From assembly GCA_020091685.1 (NCBI GenBank), contig CM034597.1, forward strand, positions 3,745,091 through 3,809,090: DNA of 64,000 nt, given 5' to 3'. Positions within the stretch are counted from its first letter, which is position 1; each line of letters opens with the position of its first letter. This document shows, piece after piece, positions 1 to 11,206 of the stretch. The notes under the pieces are model-generated. The model was not told the DNA's origin. It made no database searches and saw only the letters and a program-made list of their open reading frames with translations. The translations under genes and the position numbers were made by a program. The DNA is from Lutjanus erythropterus (lineage: Eukaryota > Chordata > Actinopteri > Lutjaniformes > Lutjanidae).

Positions 1-691
1 GTAATAAAGCAGTGTGTTTTTTGGAAAACACAACACAAACTGTCAGTAAGACAGTCCACAAGAGTATATTTTCCAAAATGCTGGAATGATCCTTTAAGTT
101 CTGGACAGTTAGTGAGAAAATAACTCTTACTATCATGAGAACAACAACAATTATGTGTTGTGGTGAAGGGCCAGTGTAACAGACTGAGTGAAAAGCTTAG
201 AATCTCAGCAGGTATTTGCTTTTGTAGTAATCTGATTTTGCTCGTAAAGAAGACAAAGTGTTTGCTCCTTTTCCAAGTGCACAGCATTGCAGCTTGTTTG
301 CTTTTTCTTCTTCGAGCTGCATCCGTTCCAGGAAGCTCGCCTCCACTTTAAAGAATTTTGATGGAATTGTTTCAAATCTTGGCTGTTTCGCCACACCAGA
401 CCTGCTGCAAATGATGTGAAATTCAGGAAAATGAGCTTAGAAAATCCCCTTCTGGACACACTTGGCTGCTTTCCACTCACTGTGTCCAGCTATCTAACTG
501 AGTGTGTATGACTGATTAACCCTAAATCATTGATAACTCTCAACATGTTGTAGTCCTCCATAATAGCCCTCCTGGGACAGAGAGAGTCCCTGGAGGCCTG
601 GACTATGATAAAAAAGTGTGGACGTCTTGATAAGTTTTAAATACTAAGCTCGGCTTTTTATTTTCTCATTTTTATTTTCTTATATTCCAAC
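1..691. other. unassigned non-coding sequence
   Basis: Ordinary AT-leaning sequence. The short overlapping ORFs on both strands have no recognisable motif and look like chance. No repeat family recognised. Confidence 0.5.
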
Positions 692-1344
692 TACACTCTT
701 AAGGGTTCCGATATGATTTTTTTTCCTGAAGGACTGAGGTTCTACCCAGAACCATTTGCTTCTGATGAACCATTTTTTGAAGAAAGGGTTTGTAAGGAAT
801 TCTTAGACCAAGGGTTGCATTAAGAACCCTTTCCATCCAGAAAAACCTTTTTTTTGAATATCCTTGAAAAAACAGATCTCTCTGGATGGGTTCTAGATAA
901 AACCCTTGGAATTTAAAAAGGTTCTCTGTAGAATCCACTGGATAGGTTCTAGATTAGACCCTTGGAATATATAAAGATTACCATTAGAACTTCCTGATTG
1001 TTTTCTAGATAAAACCCTTGGAATATTAAAGGGTTGTCAGTAGAGCCCCCTGATTGTGTTCTTGAAAACACTGGAATCTAAAAAAGGTTCTTGGTGGAAC
1101 CCCCTGGGTGGGTTCTAGATAACACCCTTGTGATATAAAAAGGCTCTAGATAAAACCCTTGGAATATAAAACGGCTCCCAGAAGAACATCTTGAGTGGAT
1201 TCTTGTTAGCACCCTGAGACTGTGGAACAGTTCTCTGAAAGTGGACCTTTATAAAAGGTTTTACTAGAAACTAAAATGGTTTTCTGATGGGGACAATCCA
1301 AAGAACCCTTTATGGCTCTGGTTTGCACCTTTATTTAGAGAGTA
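692..1344. mobile_element. MITE with degenerate internal tandem repeat
   Basis: The left end reads TACACTCTTAAGGGTTCC. The right end has CACCTTTATTTAGAGAGT, whose reverse complement is a decayed form of the left end. This fits the common fish element that begins ACACTCTTAAAAATAAAGGTTC (family recalled, not searched). The interior, about 885-1260, holds roughly six degenerate units of about 60 bp, each with GGTTCTAGATAAAACCCTTGGAATATAAAAA-like text. No coding capacity. Inverted ends plus an internal array suggest a non-autonomous DNA element, but the target duplication is not clear. Confidence 0.55.
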
Positions 1345-1654
1345 TATGACCACTTTTATGTTTAATAACTTGTGGGTGCTCATTAAATTTGTATCATAGT
1401 AAAGTGGTAAGCAGTTGATTAGTATGAAGTGAAACACTGTAGAAAACAATGGCGTTCTTCAGTTTCCCAAGGGAATCCAAGAGAGCATCACTGATGACGT
1501 GTTGTTGCCACATTGTAGCTCATGGATGTCAGTGTAAATTTGCAGTAAGTTGAGCTCTCCTGAACTTTGTCATGTAGTCATGCAAGGGACCGTTTGAGTC
1601 CTGAGTAGTGTTAGACAGCACCAGCATGTTTTTGAGGCTTAGCTCACACTGAAG

Positions 1655-1800
1655 GACATCCTGTTGTCAGAGTCAGTGTCAGTTTATTCACCATTTGCAG
1701 TAGGTACGTCACTGGAAACAGGGTGCAAGAGCCCATAAAATACGTGAACACATAAATCACACAGACAGCATATAAGACAGAAGAAAAACTAGACAAAAAA
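1655..1800. repeat. possible retroposon 3'-tail fragment
   Basis: Text of the kind GTCAGTTTATTCACC... followed by short A-rich pieces resembles the non-coding tail of common fish LINE or SINE elements. No poly-A tail or target duplication is evident. The flanking 1345-1654 shows nothing recognisable. Confidence 0.25.
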
Positions 1801-1908
1801 AAACACAGGATAAAAGGAAAAAGAAAAAAAAATGCAAATGCAACACATGGATAGGTCCACAATAAACCCAGCTCAAAAGTAAAGTGGACAGTTTAATAGT
1901 GCACTACT

Positions 1909-2535
1909 CAAAGTGATTATGTATGGATGACGTTTAACGTGTTCAATTATAAAGCGCATATGCAGACATGACTTTTAAAGTGTCCAGTTATAAAGTACAT
2001 ATGCATGGATAACTTTTACAGTGTTCAGTTATAAAGTACATATGTATGGATGACATTTAAAGTGTTCAGTTATAAAGTGCATATGCAGACATGACTTTTA
2101 AAGTGTCCAGTTATAAAATACATATGCACAGATGACATTAGAGTGTCCAATTATAAAGTACATATGCATAGATGACTTTTACATTGTTAAGTTATAGAGT
2201 ACAAATGCACAGATGACTTAGTTATGAAGTGCATACACATGGATGAATTTGAAGTTCCCAGTTATAAAATGCATGTGCACAGATGACTTTTAAAGGGTCC
2301 ATTTATAAAGTACATATGTATGGATGACTTTTAAAGTGGCCAATAAGGTGCATACATACTGATGATTTTAAAGTGTCCAGTTATAAAGCACATATACATA
2401 GATGACTTTAAAGTGTTCAGTTATAATGTGCATATGTATAGGTGGCTTTTGAAGTGTCCAGTTATAAAATGCATATGTATGGATGACTTTAAAGTGTCCA
2501 CTTATAAAGTGCATGTGCAGAGATGATTTTAAAGT
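1909..2535 (+). repeat. 41-bp minisatellite, about 15 copies
   Basis: About fifteen head-to-tail copies of a 41-bp unit. The unit contains AGTGTCCAGTTATAAAG, then TACATATGCATGGATGAC, then TTTTAA. Copies differ at several positions and two are shortened. Units 1 and 4 share GCAGACATGACTTTTAA, units 2 and 5 share AGTGTCCAGTTATAAA, and 3 and 6 also pair, so the left part has a three-unit (about 123 bp) higher-order period. Not coding. Confidence 0.9.
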
Positions 2536-2640
2536 GCTGTCATTTCATTGAAACATTCCAAAAGCAGGAGCCTCCCCATCATGTGAGAGGCCATGTTGAT
2601 GGATGAGCTAAGCACATTTTATGCTCGCTTTGATCTTCTC

Positions 2641-3043
2641 AACAAATAGAGAGCTGTGACGTCTCCTCCGCCTCCAGAGGGCCGGCCACTGTCAGTATCC
2701 ACAGAGGATATGAATCCTGCTTACAGTGAGTATGAGTAAAGCTGCTGGGTCTGATAACAACCTTGGCTGTGTACTTAAAACATGAGTCAACCAGCGAGTC
2801 GATGTCATCGCTGACATTTTTCACATATCACTGTCACAGGCAAGTGTTCCCACCTGCTTCAAGACAGCTACCATCATCCCTGTGCTTAAAAAGTCTGCAG
2901 CGTCTAGTATAAATGATTACTGCCCTATGGCACTCAGCCCTATTCTGATGGAGTACTTTAAGAAAAAGGTTCTCAAGCACGTCAAAGTCAACATCCGAGC
3001 CTGCCTGGACCCTCACCAGTTTGCATTCAGAACCAACAAATAA
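2641..3043 (+). mobile_element. non-LTR retrotransposon reverse-transcriptase fragment (CR1/L2/Rex-like)
   Basis: From 2846 to 3043 one frame stays open for 65 codons to TAA. It reads VPTCFKTATIIPVL, then KKS, then INDYCPMALSP, then LDPHQFAFRTNK. This is the early reverse-transcriptase region (the N-DYRP-ALTP block and the DP-QFAYR-N block) typical of fish CR1/L2/Rex-type LINEs. The consensus R of DYRP is C here. The YADD catalytic region and everything downstream are missing, and the upstream part to 2641 is only weakly alignable. It is a 5'- and 3'-truncated dead fragment. Confidence 0.75.
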
Positions 3044-4040
3044 ATCAGGGCCAGCTGCTCAGGCTTTTGCGCCTGTTTTTCAGGTGCAGATGTGATGTAT
3101 TCTGCCCTGTACACATGTGCTGTATCAGTGTGCAATTGTTTGCAATGTGCGTCTCTTACCATGTTAAATACAATAGACAGCAAAAATCTATACATAAAAT
3201 TGATGGATTTCATGCAGAACCTGAACTCCTGTCTGACCTTTTTTATTACATGCAGTTTTTCATGACTTACTCAGAGGTGCAATGGGAGAAAATAACCACT
3301 GTCCTTACAGTTCTAGTTTATATCTCATCTTTAAGCCAGTTCCATACCACATAAACTCCTCTGTAAGAGGCAGACTAAAGTATCAGCGGGGCCTGCATTT
3401 TACTGCTTGGCAAACACAGTCAACAATCAACATACATGAAGCTCTGGCTGCAGTTCAAAGGCTCAGTTAGCAAAGCCTTATATCCTGCAGTGTGCATATT
3501 TGTGTGTGTGTGCCAGTTTTTTTTGTTGCATGCAATCTACGCAGTGTGTACTTTTAATGGCGGCAGGCGCCTCTGTCCCAGCCATCAGACAGGCTGTCAG
3601 GTCTGACAGGAGAGGCACACACACCAGAACAGAAAGAACAACAGACGAGCAATTAATGCAATTACACACAAGGGAGGATTAATAATTCCCACATGAGACC
3701 TAATGCCTTTGAATCCATGAGCGTGTGTAGAGAAATAAAACAATACAGTACTATACCACTTTGATTTGTTAGTATCTTGGATGCATGCACACATATTCAG
3801 TGTTTAAAGACTTGAGGAGAAACAGCCTTCTTAGCATGATGACAGTCTGTGGCTTAAAGTTGTCTTAACAGTCAGTAGCTTTTTATTTTAGAGGATAAAC
3901 TGAAATAAATAAGCAATGAAAATCTAAATCATATGGATAATGAAATCCTGTTAAAATGTGCAGTAATGCCACACCTAGAATTCATGAGATTTTTAACATT
4001 ATGTAGCATGCCTTTATGCACAAGAGAGTGCAGGTGCAGT
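3044..4040. other. unassigned sequence with a candidate conserved non-coding stretch
   Basis: No gene found; the 95-codon ORF at 3067-3354 has no recognised motif. The part at 3540-3720 is different in texture: less repetitive, with several TAAT/ATTA homeodomain-type cores close together (GCAATTAATGCAATTACAC, GGATTAATAATTCCC). That could be an enhancer, but it rests on motif density only. Confidence 0.3.
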
Positions 4041-4475
4041 AGGGTTGCCACCTGTCCCATATAATACAGGACTGTCCCGTATTCAAGAGAAAAATGCACT
4101 GTCCCTTACAGAAACAATATGGCAATATTTTCATGCACTATCAAACCTGAGGCATAATCCAGCAAAGGACAACTACGTCCAAACGGTGCAAGAGCAGAGG
4201 GAGCAGACTGCAGTTATTCTGATGAACCAAACATGTTACCCACGTCTATGATCTTATGTTTCAACCTATAAAAATAATTGATGCAACTGTGCTTTATATT
4301 ATTGACTTTATTTCCTTTACATTCATGTTGAGAGTAGCAAAGGACTGATACATGAAAAGCACAAATCGGTGCATAAAAATCTAATGAAGGAGGACACCCA
4401 GACCCCTGCTTCATTTGTGTCCCCGGGCATGGGGCCGCTGGCAAGGTGTCCCCTATTTTTCCACACTGAAAAATA
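4041..4475. mobile_element. possible decayed hAT-like repeat
   Basis: Begins GGGTTGCCACCTGTCCC followed by an ATAATACAGGACTGTCCCGT block, a text seen repeatedly in fish repeats. The right side carries GCAAGGTGTCCCC, a possible decayed inverted counterpart. Boundaries and target duplication are uncertain. Confidence 0.35.
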
Positions 4476-7002
4476 TGATGCACTCAGAACAAAGATGGAA
4501 AGATTTGTCAAAGTAAGCTGACCTACAAGAGATGGTGCTTCATTACAGCCTTAAGTTCAGTCTGAGAACTAACCTGAGCTCAGTCTGGAACAGAATCTGT
4601 AGTGTCTTACTTCAGACTGCCTCATCTGTGTTAATGCAGTCAAATGTCAGAGTGTTCCTTAATAAAATCAGTAGACATTTTATAACACATAATCATGTCA
4701 GCTTGGGCTTACTGTACAGGTGTATGGGTGTGTGTTCATGTATGGTGCTGGTGGTTCTGGAGTGGGAGGGGTTTGGTACTGCAAAAATGATAATGAGCTA
4801 TGAGTGGGTGTCTTGGTTTAAATGAGTTGATTTAAGAAGTATTTTATACCAAACAGATTCACACTGGGGCATCTCCATTTTTTTGTATTTGCAGTACATG
4901 TACAGTGATTCAGAGTAACCTCTGTATGCTACACCTGACCTGATCAGTCACATGAGGTTTTAGAGTAACACCGTGTCCAAGCTGCTTGTGACGTGAGCGA
5001 GTGACAAAATGCATTGTTCTCAATGTGAATATCCTATCTTTTGTCGAATGTTCATATTTATTCCTGTCACTTGCACTGGAAGTGCTGCAAAACAGCTGAT
5101 TCATGGAGTTGAGATGAGGAGCTGTCTACATGATACCTTCTTATTTAACAAGAAGAAATTAAATAAGGTGACAGGTGGCTGGAGGAAGATCAAGGGAGCT
5201 GCTTATCAAGGTAAATGCCTCTTACTGATAGGAAACTGCTGGCTACATTGAGTATCATTTCCAGGAAGAAAAATCTAAACTAACTAAATCTAAACTAATC
5301 TAAAACATGTTTTCTTTTTAAAAAAGTACAAATGTGGGAGTAAGTACTCATCCACTTTTTACTTGAGTGGGTATGTGGGTATGGATCTGAACAGCTGATT
5401 GGCGTCCTGCTGGAGTGCACTGGAGTCATCCTCTCTCTCCCAGTGAGGAAATAAAATAAATAAAATATTTGCAAATTGCATGATAATAGTAATCTGTTTT
5501 TAAATGACTGAGGATCCAGTCATCACGAGGTGTGCAGACCTGATCAAGCAGAGTGAGAGGTGGCCTTTTTAGTAGTTCTGATGAGTGTGATGCAAACTTT
5601 GAGTGGCAGCAGTCAGACAGAGACAGACAGAGGGAGCGCTCACATGGTCTGACAGCTGCGTAATATTTTCAACACGATGAAACTATTGATCAGACCAGTT
5701 AAACGTTTGATCATCTTCTGTCACGGAACTGCATATTCAGACAGATTCAGTGTGGACAGAGAGCAGATGACACGATAGTCGACACTGGCATGAAGATAGA
5801 ACAAGGTGTAATAATCATCCTGTTTTGATTTTGCGCTGATTTTAACAGTTGCTACTGCATTAAGTCTACCTTAATATTCCTCCATATTGTTTTCTATCTG
5901 TGTGTGTGAGGATGTAGTGCTTGAGTGCAGCGATAGCTAAAACAGTCATCATGGTCCACTTCCAAAACATGAATAACCTGGATCTGTGTTGTGAAATTTT
6001 AATGCATTCTTTCTGTCCCCCGCTGCCTCCAAAATGTGATCATTTCAGCTTTAGGTGAAACGGTGCAATAAAACCAATGGTCTGTAAAGCTTTTTAAAAC
6101 TTTGAAAACCTCAGCCGTATGTGGAGTTTGTACAGTAAGGGTCCTACTGTAACTGCTGTAAACAATATAGACTAATCTGGCTTGTGAAATTAGAGAAATA
6201 AAATGTCATTTGCTGAGTCATTCACAGCGTTTACATTATAAACACAAATAATCATGTCCACACCCCAACACAACCCCGCGCTAATTGCCACAACGTCTGA
6301 TTCGATGTGAATAGCTACAAAGGTGTGTTGTTGGTGCATGTGCAGAACGTTTTAGTCTGCACACAATGTCCTAACAAAAGCTGATATAAGATGTCACAGT
6401 GTCAGTGAGTTCATCAAGGTCTGCAGCAGCAGCCTTGAAAATAGTACATGTCCGCCCTGAACCGGCATGTGGAAAAGGTGTAAGGCATTGAGGAGCAGGA
6501 TTATTGCTGTGTATAGGTTTATTGTTGGTGAAGGAAACTATACAAATGTGGAAATGGCTGCACAGATTGTAATATTGGGACCTCTTTGTCCTGGCATATT
6601 TGCCACGATATTGTTACAACATAAAAGCAACCCCCAGCACTGTCCAGGAGGATGTACAATATCTCTTTGGGTTTGACTGAGTAATGACTCCAAAATGCAT
6701 CAATCAAGTTCTGTGAAGACTTTTATGACTTTGGATCATCCAATGGGAGTAACTTAAATTGTTCAGAATAATTCAAAGATGTGGTAATCACCCAGACCAG
6801 CAGATGGATGGAGAAGTGAAGAGGCAGCATTTTTTTTTTAAGGGCAGAGTTAGAATAAAAAATACTGATTAAGTTGATGTTAATCATGAGTGAATGTCAT
6901 AGCAGGAGAGAGGGGGGCATGCCCACACGACACGGATCAGACATGTGGAAGTGATCAGAGAGCTGCTCTGGACCGGGGATCCCCTCTGGATCAATGTCAC
7001 CG
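4476..7002. other. unassigned non-coding sequence
   Basis: No gene, transposon end or tandem array recognised. Short ORFs are scattered in all frames without conserved motifs. Confidence 0.45.
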
Positions 7003-7030
7003 TGTGCGTGTCTGTGTGTGTGTGTGTGTG
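7003..7030. repeat. short GT-rich microsatellite
   Basis: GTGTGCGTGTCTG followed by uninterrupted GT. Confidence 0.85.
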
Positions 7031-7289
7031 AAGAGTCAAGTTACCACATAATGCTTCACTGGCTGCATTACAGAGATTCATTCTTTCTGAATGATGCTTA
7101 AAGGTGTGTGTGTATGGTACCATGCATTTGTTCACATGTGCAATATATTTTATTCCATAGTTTTCACCTAAACAGCTTTACCATTAACCACCAAACACAC
7201 AGATAAATCTAAAATGTCAACACTACAAATGATTTTTACATTAAGACTTTTCATTTTTGCATTATGTTTGCATGTGTGTGTATTTAAGT

Positions 7290-7345
7290 ATAAGACAGAA
7301 TCAGCTTTATTGGTCGGGTTTGTTTACATATACAGGAATTTGACA
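7290..7345. repeat. retroposon tail-like fragment
   Basis: AATCAGCTTTATTGGTCGGG followed by a GGAATTTGACAC block matches the recalled end of an abundant fish retroposon repeat. Only about 55 bases remain. Related text lies at 15300 and 40010. Confidence 0.4.
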
Positions 7346-8780
7346 CAACAGATGCATACAAACATATATGCATTTATCCATATATATAAACATATAAGTC
7401 TGGTAACTGATTCTGTATTTTTCCTCAGGATCAGCACATCCCATTTGCAGAGCCAAACCAAAAATGAATTGATCCTACCAATAAGTGTAGCCAGGGGAAT
7501 GGAATTAGGGTTTGAATCCTCCCCAAAGCTTTTCACACATCAGCTTCCTCTGCATTAATTCCCTGCAGTGGAGTCATCATATTGGTGTAGTTTTGTGCAG
7601 GCAGTGTGGTGAATCGATGTGCATGAATCATAATCTGAATCATGATCATAATAGTACATTTTAGCCATCCCCAATGTTGAACAGAGTCTGTCTTTTACAT
7701 TTCTAACTTTGTGTAAATATGCCTTAATTTTCCACTTTTTTTTAACCTTTTTCTTAACTTAACGAAAAATGCTGTAAGTTACTGTTGATGCAAACCAAAC
7801 ATCTCCTACTACTATTGACCATCATTCATCAAAAATGACAATTTTTTTGGCATTTTTTTGACAACACATCAGTTTTAAAATATTGCATGGAGTAATGGAA
7901 CAAGAAAGAGCAGCCACAGTGAGCTGTTAGTTGAAAAGTAGTCATGCATAGCTATCATACCTAGCTCCATACCTATCTCTGCAGCGTTTTTGTCTGGCTC
8001 CAAACATTATCATTCTGCTATAGCTTGTATGTATTTCTTTAAACCAAATGCAACTGCCATGAGCAGGCAAAGCCTGGGATGTAGCAACGGTGCCCCCACA
8101 AAATAGTGTAACTTGTTTTAGTGAAACATTCCCATGCCAGGAGGCAAGCCCAGGCATTAAAATGGGAGAATCCCTGCAAAAGAAAAGGTAAAAGCTACTA
8201 GTTTATTTAAGCTCATAGGGTTAGTGACCCAGGTGGCAACCTGCCATTTTCAGCATATAGGTTACTGGCTTGGAGGTTGCTGTTTTTTCCCATAGCCCAT
8301 GGTCATTTTGAAAACAGTAACATGTGACATAGTGGATACCATTTGAAGCAGGCAGCCAATGCACTACATCCTGTGAGTCAGACTAGATGAAGACCTGCAG
8401 GTGACACTTCTCAGCCAGCTGACCAATTCCTTTTATAGCACCCTGCTTTTCACAGACTCGTGCCATGTGCAGCATAAAATTAGATCACAGTTGCTCACAG
8501 AATGATGGAAAATATTGCCTGGTTTCCTTGTTAAAATGACCATAGTTTCTGTTGCCACCTCCAGAATTCTGGGATGTGTAGTATTAAACTACAGTTGCTG
8601 TTTCCACCAGGTACCAGGACTGAAATATTCAAGACTGCCACTTTAACGTGTACAACAGCCAGTCAAAATGTTGTATCGCTGTGACAGTGGCACAGACTTG
8701 TTTAGCTGTTGCTAGGTTTTAATTATGAATGGATACATAATTGTTTAAGAAAAAAGCAGCAGGATAAGGTCAACAGCTGG
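7346..8780. other. unassigned non-coding sequence
   Basis: No supported feature. Includes AT-rich runs and short ORFs with no motif. Confidence 0.45.
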
Positions 8781-9204
8781 AACTAAACCAGGGGTCAGCA
8801 ACCTGCGGCTCCAGAGCCTCATGTGGCTCTTTTGCCCCTTTAAAATTGGTCCCTTTGGCTTTGACAAGAAATATATGGAAATGAATAACAGTTTTTTTTT
8901 TACCTTGTAATTTTTCATCATCATCACGTCTAATTCTTAGATTCTCCAACTGTATGTGCAGCCTATACAGTGAATAATGAAAAATGTTTAACAACTACTA
9001 CTAACTAGTGCTCAACTAAACTGTGTGTCATAGCCTATGTCTATGGCTCTGCACTGTGACTATGGATGCCAAAAAAAAAGAAAAACCTTCAAAGGAAAAC
9101 AGAGTATTTAATAGTTGCGGCTCCAGACAGATTTTTTTTTTTTTCAATTTTTTGGCCAAAAATGGCTCTTTTGAGAATAAAGTTTGGTTAGCCCTGAACT
9201 ACAC
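8781..9204. mobile_element. non-autonomous hAT element with 8-bp target duplication
   Basis: The element proper is 8789-9196 (408 bp). It starts CAGGGGTCAGCAACCTGCGG and ends GGTTAGCCCTG, matching the hAT family with CAGGGGTCGGCAACC termini. The 8 bases before it (AACTAAAC, 8781-8788) and after it (AACTACAC, 9197-9204) match at 7 of 8 positions, as expected for the 8-bp hAT target duplication. The inside has palindromic GGCTC motifs, poly-A and poly-T tracts and no transposase. Confidence 0.8.
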
Positions 9205-9329
9205 AGTGGAGAAAACAGTGCACCATGTGCTGTTACTGAGGAGGAGGGAGGTGACACTTCTGCTGCAATGCAACTGATGCTTAAGAAAACTGCTACAGCA
9301 AACGTGCATCTACTCATGGACGAGAGGCT

Positions 9330-9530
9330 GGTGCTCCTGACAGGGATAAAAACATTAACAGTGTCCCATCTAGGTCCATTACATTGGAGAGAAAGCAGAC
9401 ACCTCTGTGGCTGATATCTCAAAACTTACAACACACTCCAAAACTATCTAGACAGATAAATAATACTACAGGTAAGAGGAAAAATGTGCATTTTTAATTT
9501 TGTGTTGAAGTGCTCCTTTAAATCAATTCC
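9330..9530. repeat. interspersed repeat, copy 1 of 2 in the window
   Basis: Shares with 12105-12275 the text CATTACATTGGAGAGAAAGC / CATTATGTTGGAGAGAAGGC, then GC(T/C)GATATC-type text, then GATAAATAATACTAC, then AAAAATGTGCATTTTTAATTTTG. The right end approaches a TTTAAA, as in fish elements with TTAA targets. The full left end was not found. Confidence 0.55.
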
Positions 9531-9633
9531 CTCCATCCACCCACACACAGGCAAGTATGCATACACCTCCACATGCACACACCACACATTCCAACTTTAG
9601 AAAAGCTTTGACATAGAAATACTGACGCTCAAA

Positions 9634-9636
<3 letters not shown>

Positions 9637-9664
<28 letters not shown>
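9637..9664. repeat. CA microsatellite
   Basis: About 14 AC units within AAACTCACAC...ACTTAG. Confidence 0.9.
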
Positions 9665-9666
<2 letters not shown>

Positions 9667-10740
9667 AGTATCCACATAGGAAAATGCTCTGCCCTGGCTT
9701 GGATCCATAATGACCCACAGTCACATATTCAAACCTCAGGCCCCCGTCCTCTTCCCACCCCCGCTGTGGTGACGTGTGTGTTGCAGGAATCCCCTCTTGG
9801 CTCTCGTTCATGTCTTTAGCCAGCCGTTAGCTGTGGTCTGGCAGCGGGGTCCTGTGACATTTCTTCTTTGTCAGAGCTGTTGCGCCATAACAAGCTGAGC
9901 AGTGGATTTACTGCCAGAGGCTCTTTGTAGGCCAGCCAGGCTAATGGAGTGGAGGCCAGAGCTGGAAAATACCCCGAGTTCTGCTGGAAAAGCCTCCTTG
10001 GACACGCCTGCGACTCTCCAGGGATTGGAGAAGCCGAGAGGGCGCCCGGCCTGGCTCATGTTATGCGCTGGTGTATGAGTAGAATGTACGTCTGAGTTTA
10101 TGCACGTTATGAATGTGTGTGTGTGGTTGCTGAGAGAGGATGTGAGCAAGGGAGAGAAATTGACTCCTCTCTCTGTATTTGGACCTCGTTCCCCTTGGCA
10201 ACAGTGAAAACATGCATACTTTTTTTCATAAAAAGTCCTTTCAGCATGTCTTCAAGCACACACGCTGGGCAGGAGTGTGAGAGTGTGTGTGTAGTCAGTT
10301 TACGGTGTGGTCGTCCGTCCTGTATGTCACGTGCAGGCACAGCAGTGAGCTCATGTGGAGCTGATTTGACGGTTCTCCCCCAGGAATGATGACAGGAATG
10401 ACGGCGGTGAAGATGATGAAATGATGATGGCTTAACAGGGAATGGTCAGTGAAATCACTTAGTGCCTCAGCTGAAGTGATGAGCAGCGGCGGTTAACACC
10501 CTTTCAGCCGTGACGCTGTCCTCTGGCTCTGTGTCCACAGGATGTCCTGCCTGTGGTGTTACAGGTCCGTCAGCAAACAGAAGAGGCTCCCTAATATTGC
10601 CGCACGCATGACAGAGTTCCCCTGTGTATTTAAAGTAATGGAGCAAAACAATTTTCATCAAAACAAACAAAAGATTAGTATCAGGCAGGAGCCCGTCATG
10701 TTTGACATACTGAAGATTCAGTGGTAGGGTAGTGGCAGTT
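9665..10740. other. unassigned sequence, partly GC-rich
   Basis: No exon could be supported. The part at 9770-10070 is GC-richer and free of recognised repeats, so it could be conserved non-coding DNA. There are short GT tracts near 10115 and 10285. The 90-codon ORF at 10117-10389 and its antisense ORF have no motif. Confidence 0.35.
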
Positions 10741-11206
10741 TTACCTTGAGAGCAGCTGGATTTGGAAGATCATGAGATCACATGAGAATCCATCTTGCCG
10801 GGCAAGTTCAGGTTTCTGTTTGTGTCCTAGGAGGGGCAGCTATGAGTATGGTTTTAGGTGTGTTGATGGCAAGAAGCGTCCATGGAAGCGACTCGTCTCA
10901 AACAAACGATGGCGCCTCCTGAAGAGGTCAGCGTAGATACTGTGATAGCATCAGTTATATCAGAACTGGAGAGAATTTCTTCATTGAAAGAAGAGCAAAG
11001 AACAACACTGAAGGCTTTTCTCCATGGAAGAGATGTTTTCACTCTTCTCCCAACCGGCTTTGGCAAGAGTTTGATCCAGTTTTGGAAGTTAGCCCATGTT
11101 GGATGTGATAGACAGACAGTTTATCCAATCACCTTCCAAGTTTTTTCTTTTGAAAGTGCCTGCCCTTTTCCAAACATTCTGTGTAATAAACCATCTGACA
11201 TGTAAC
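10741..11206 (+). repeat. helicase-fragment repeat family, copy A (most coding-intact)
   Basis: Copy of a dispersed family also found at 13449-13600, 13926-14060, 31528-31985, 41392-41880, 52215-52257 and 56985-57275. The left end reads TTACCTTG, then AGCAGCTGGATTTG, then AGAATCCATCTTGCC. The right end is GTGTAATAAACCATCTGACA. Relative to copies D and E it lacks the block with GCAGCCAATCAG before the gene fragment. Across copies the left end (TTACCTTG) and the reverse complement of the right end (TTAACCTGAC) look like a weak short terminal inverted repeat. Confidence 0.75.
10909..11205 (+). pseudogene. 5' fragment of a superfamily-2 (RecQ-like) helicase inside repeat copy A
   Basis: The likely start is ATG at 10909 (MAPPEEVSVDTV), because copy E has the equivalent ATG at 41589; an upstream in-frame ATG at 10882 extends the ORF. 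Residues about 31-35 carry a Q-motif-like LKEEQR. About 22 residues later comes LLPTGFGKSLI, a Walker A (motif I) with the GKS triad. Family knowledge: SF2 DNA helicases continue with the DEAD/DEAH motif and motifs III-VI. All of these are missing here, and after GKSLI the frame runs into unrelated residues until TAA at 11203. A functional helicase is not possible. Confidence 0.65.

Noticed and set aside
1909-2535. CRISPR array
   Set aside because: Units are contiguous with no unique spacers and the genome is eukaryotic; it is a minisatellite.
5568-5610. Second hammerhead core (CTGATGAG)
   Set aside because: No GAAA box at suitable spacing and no stems.
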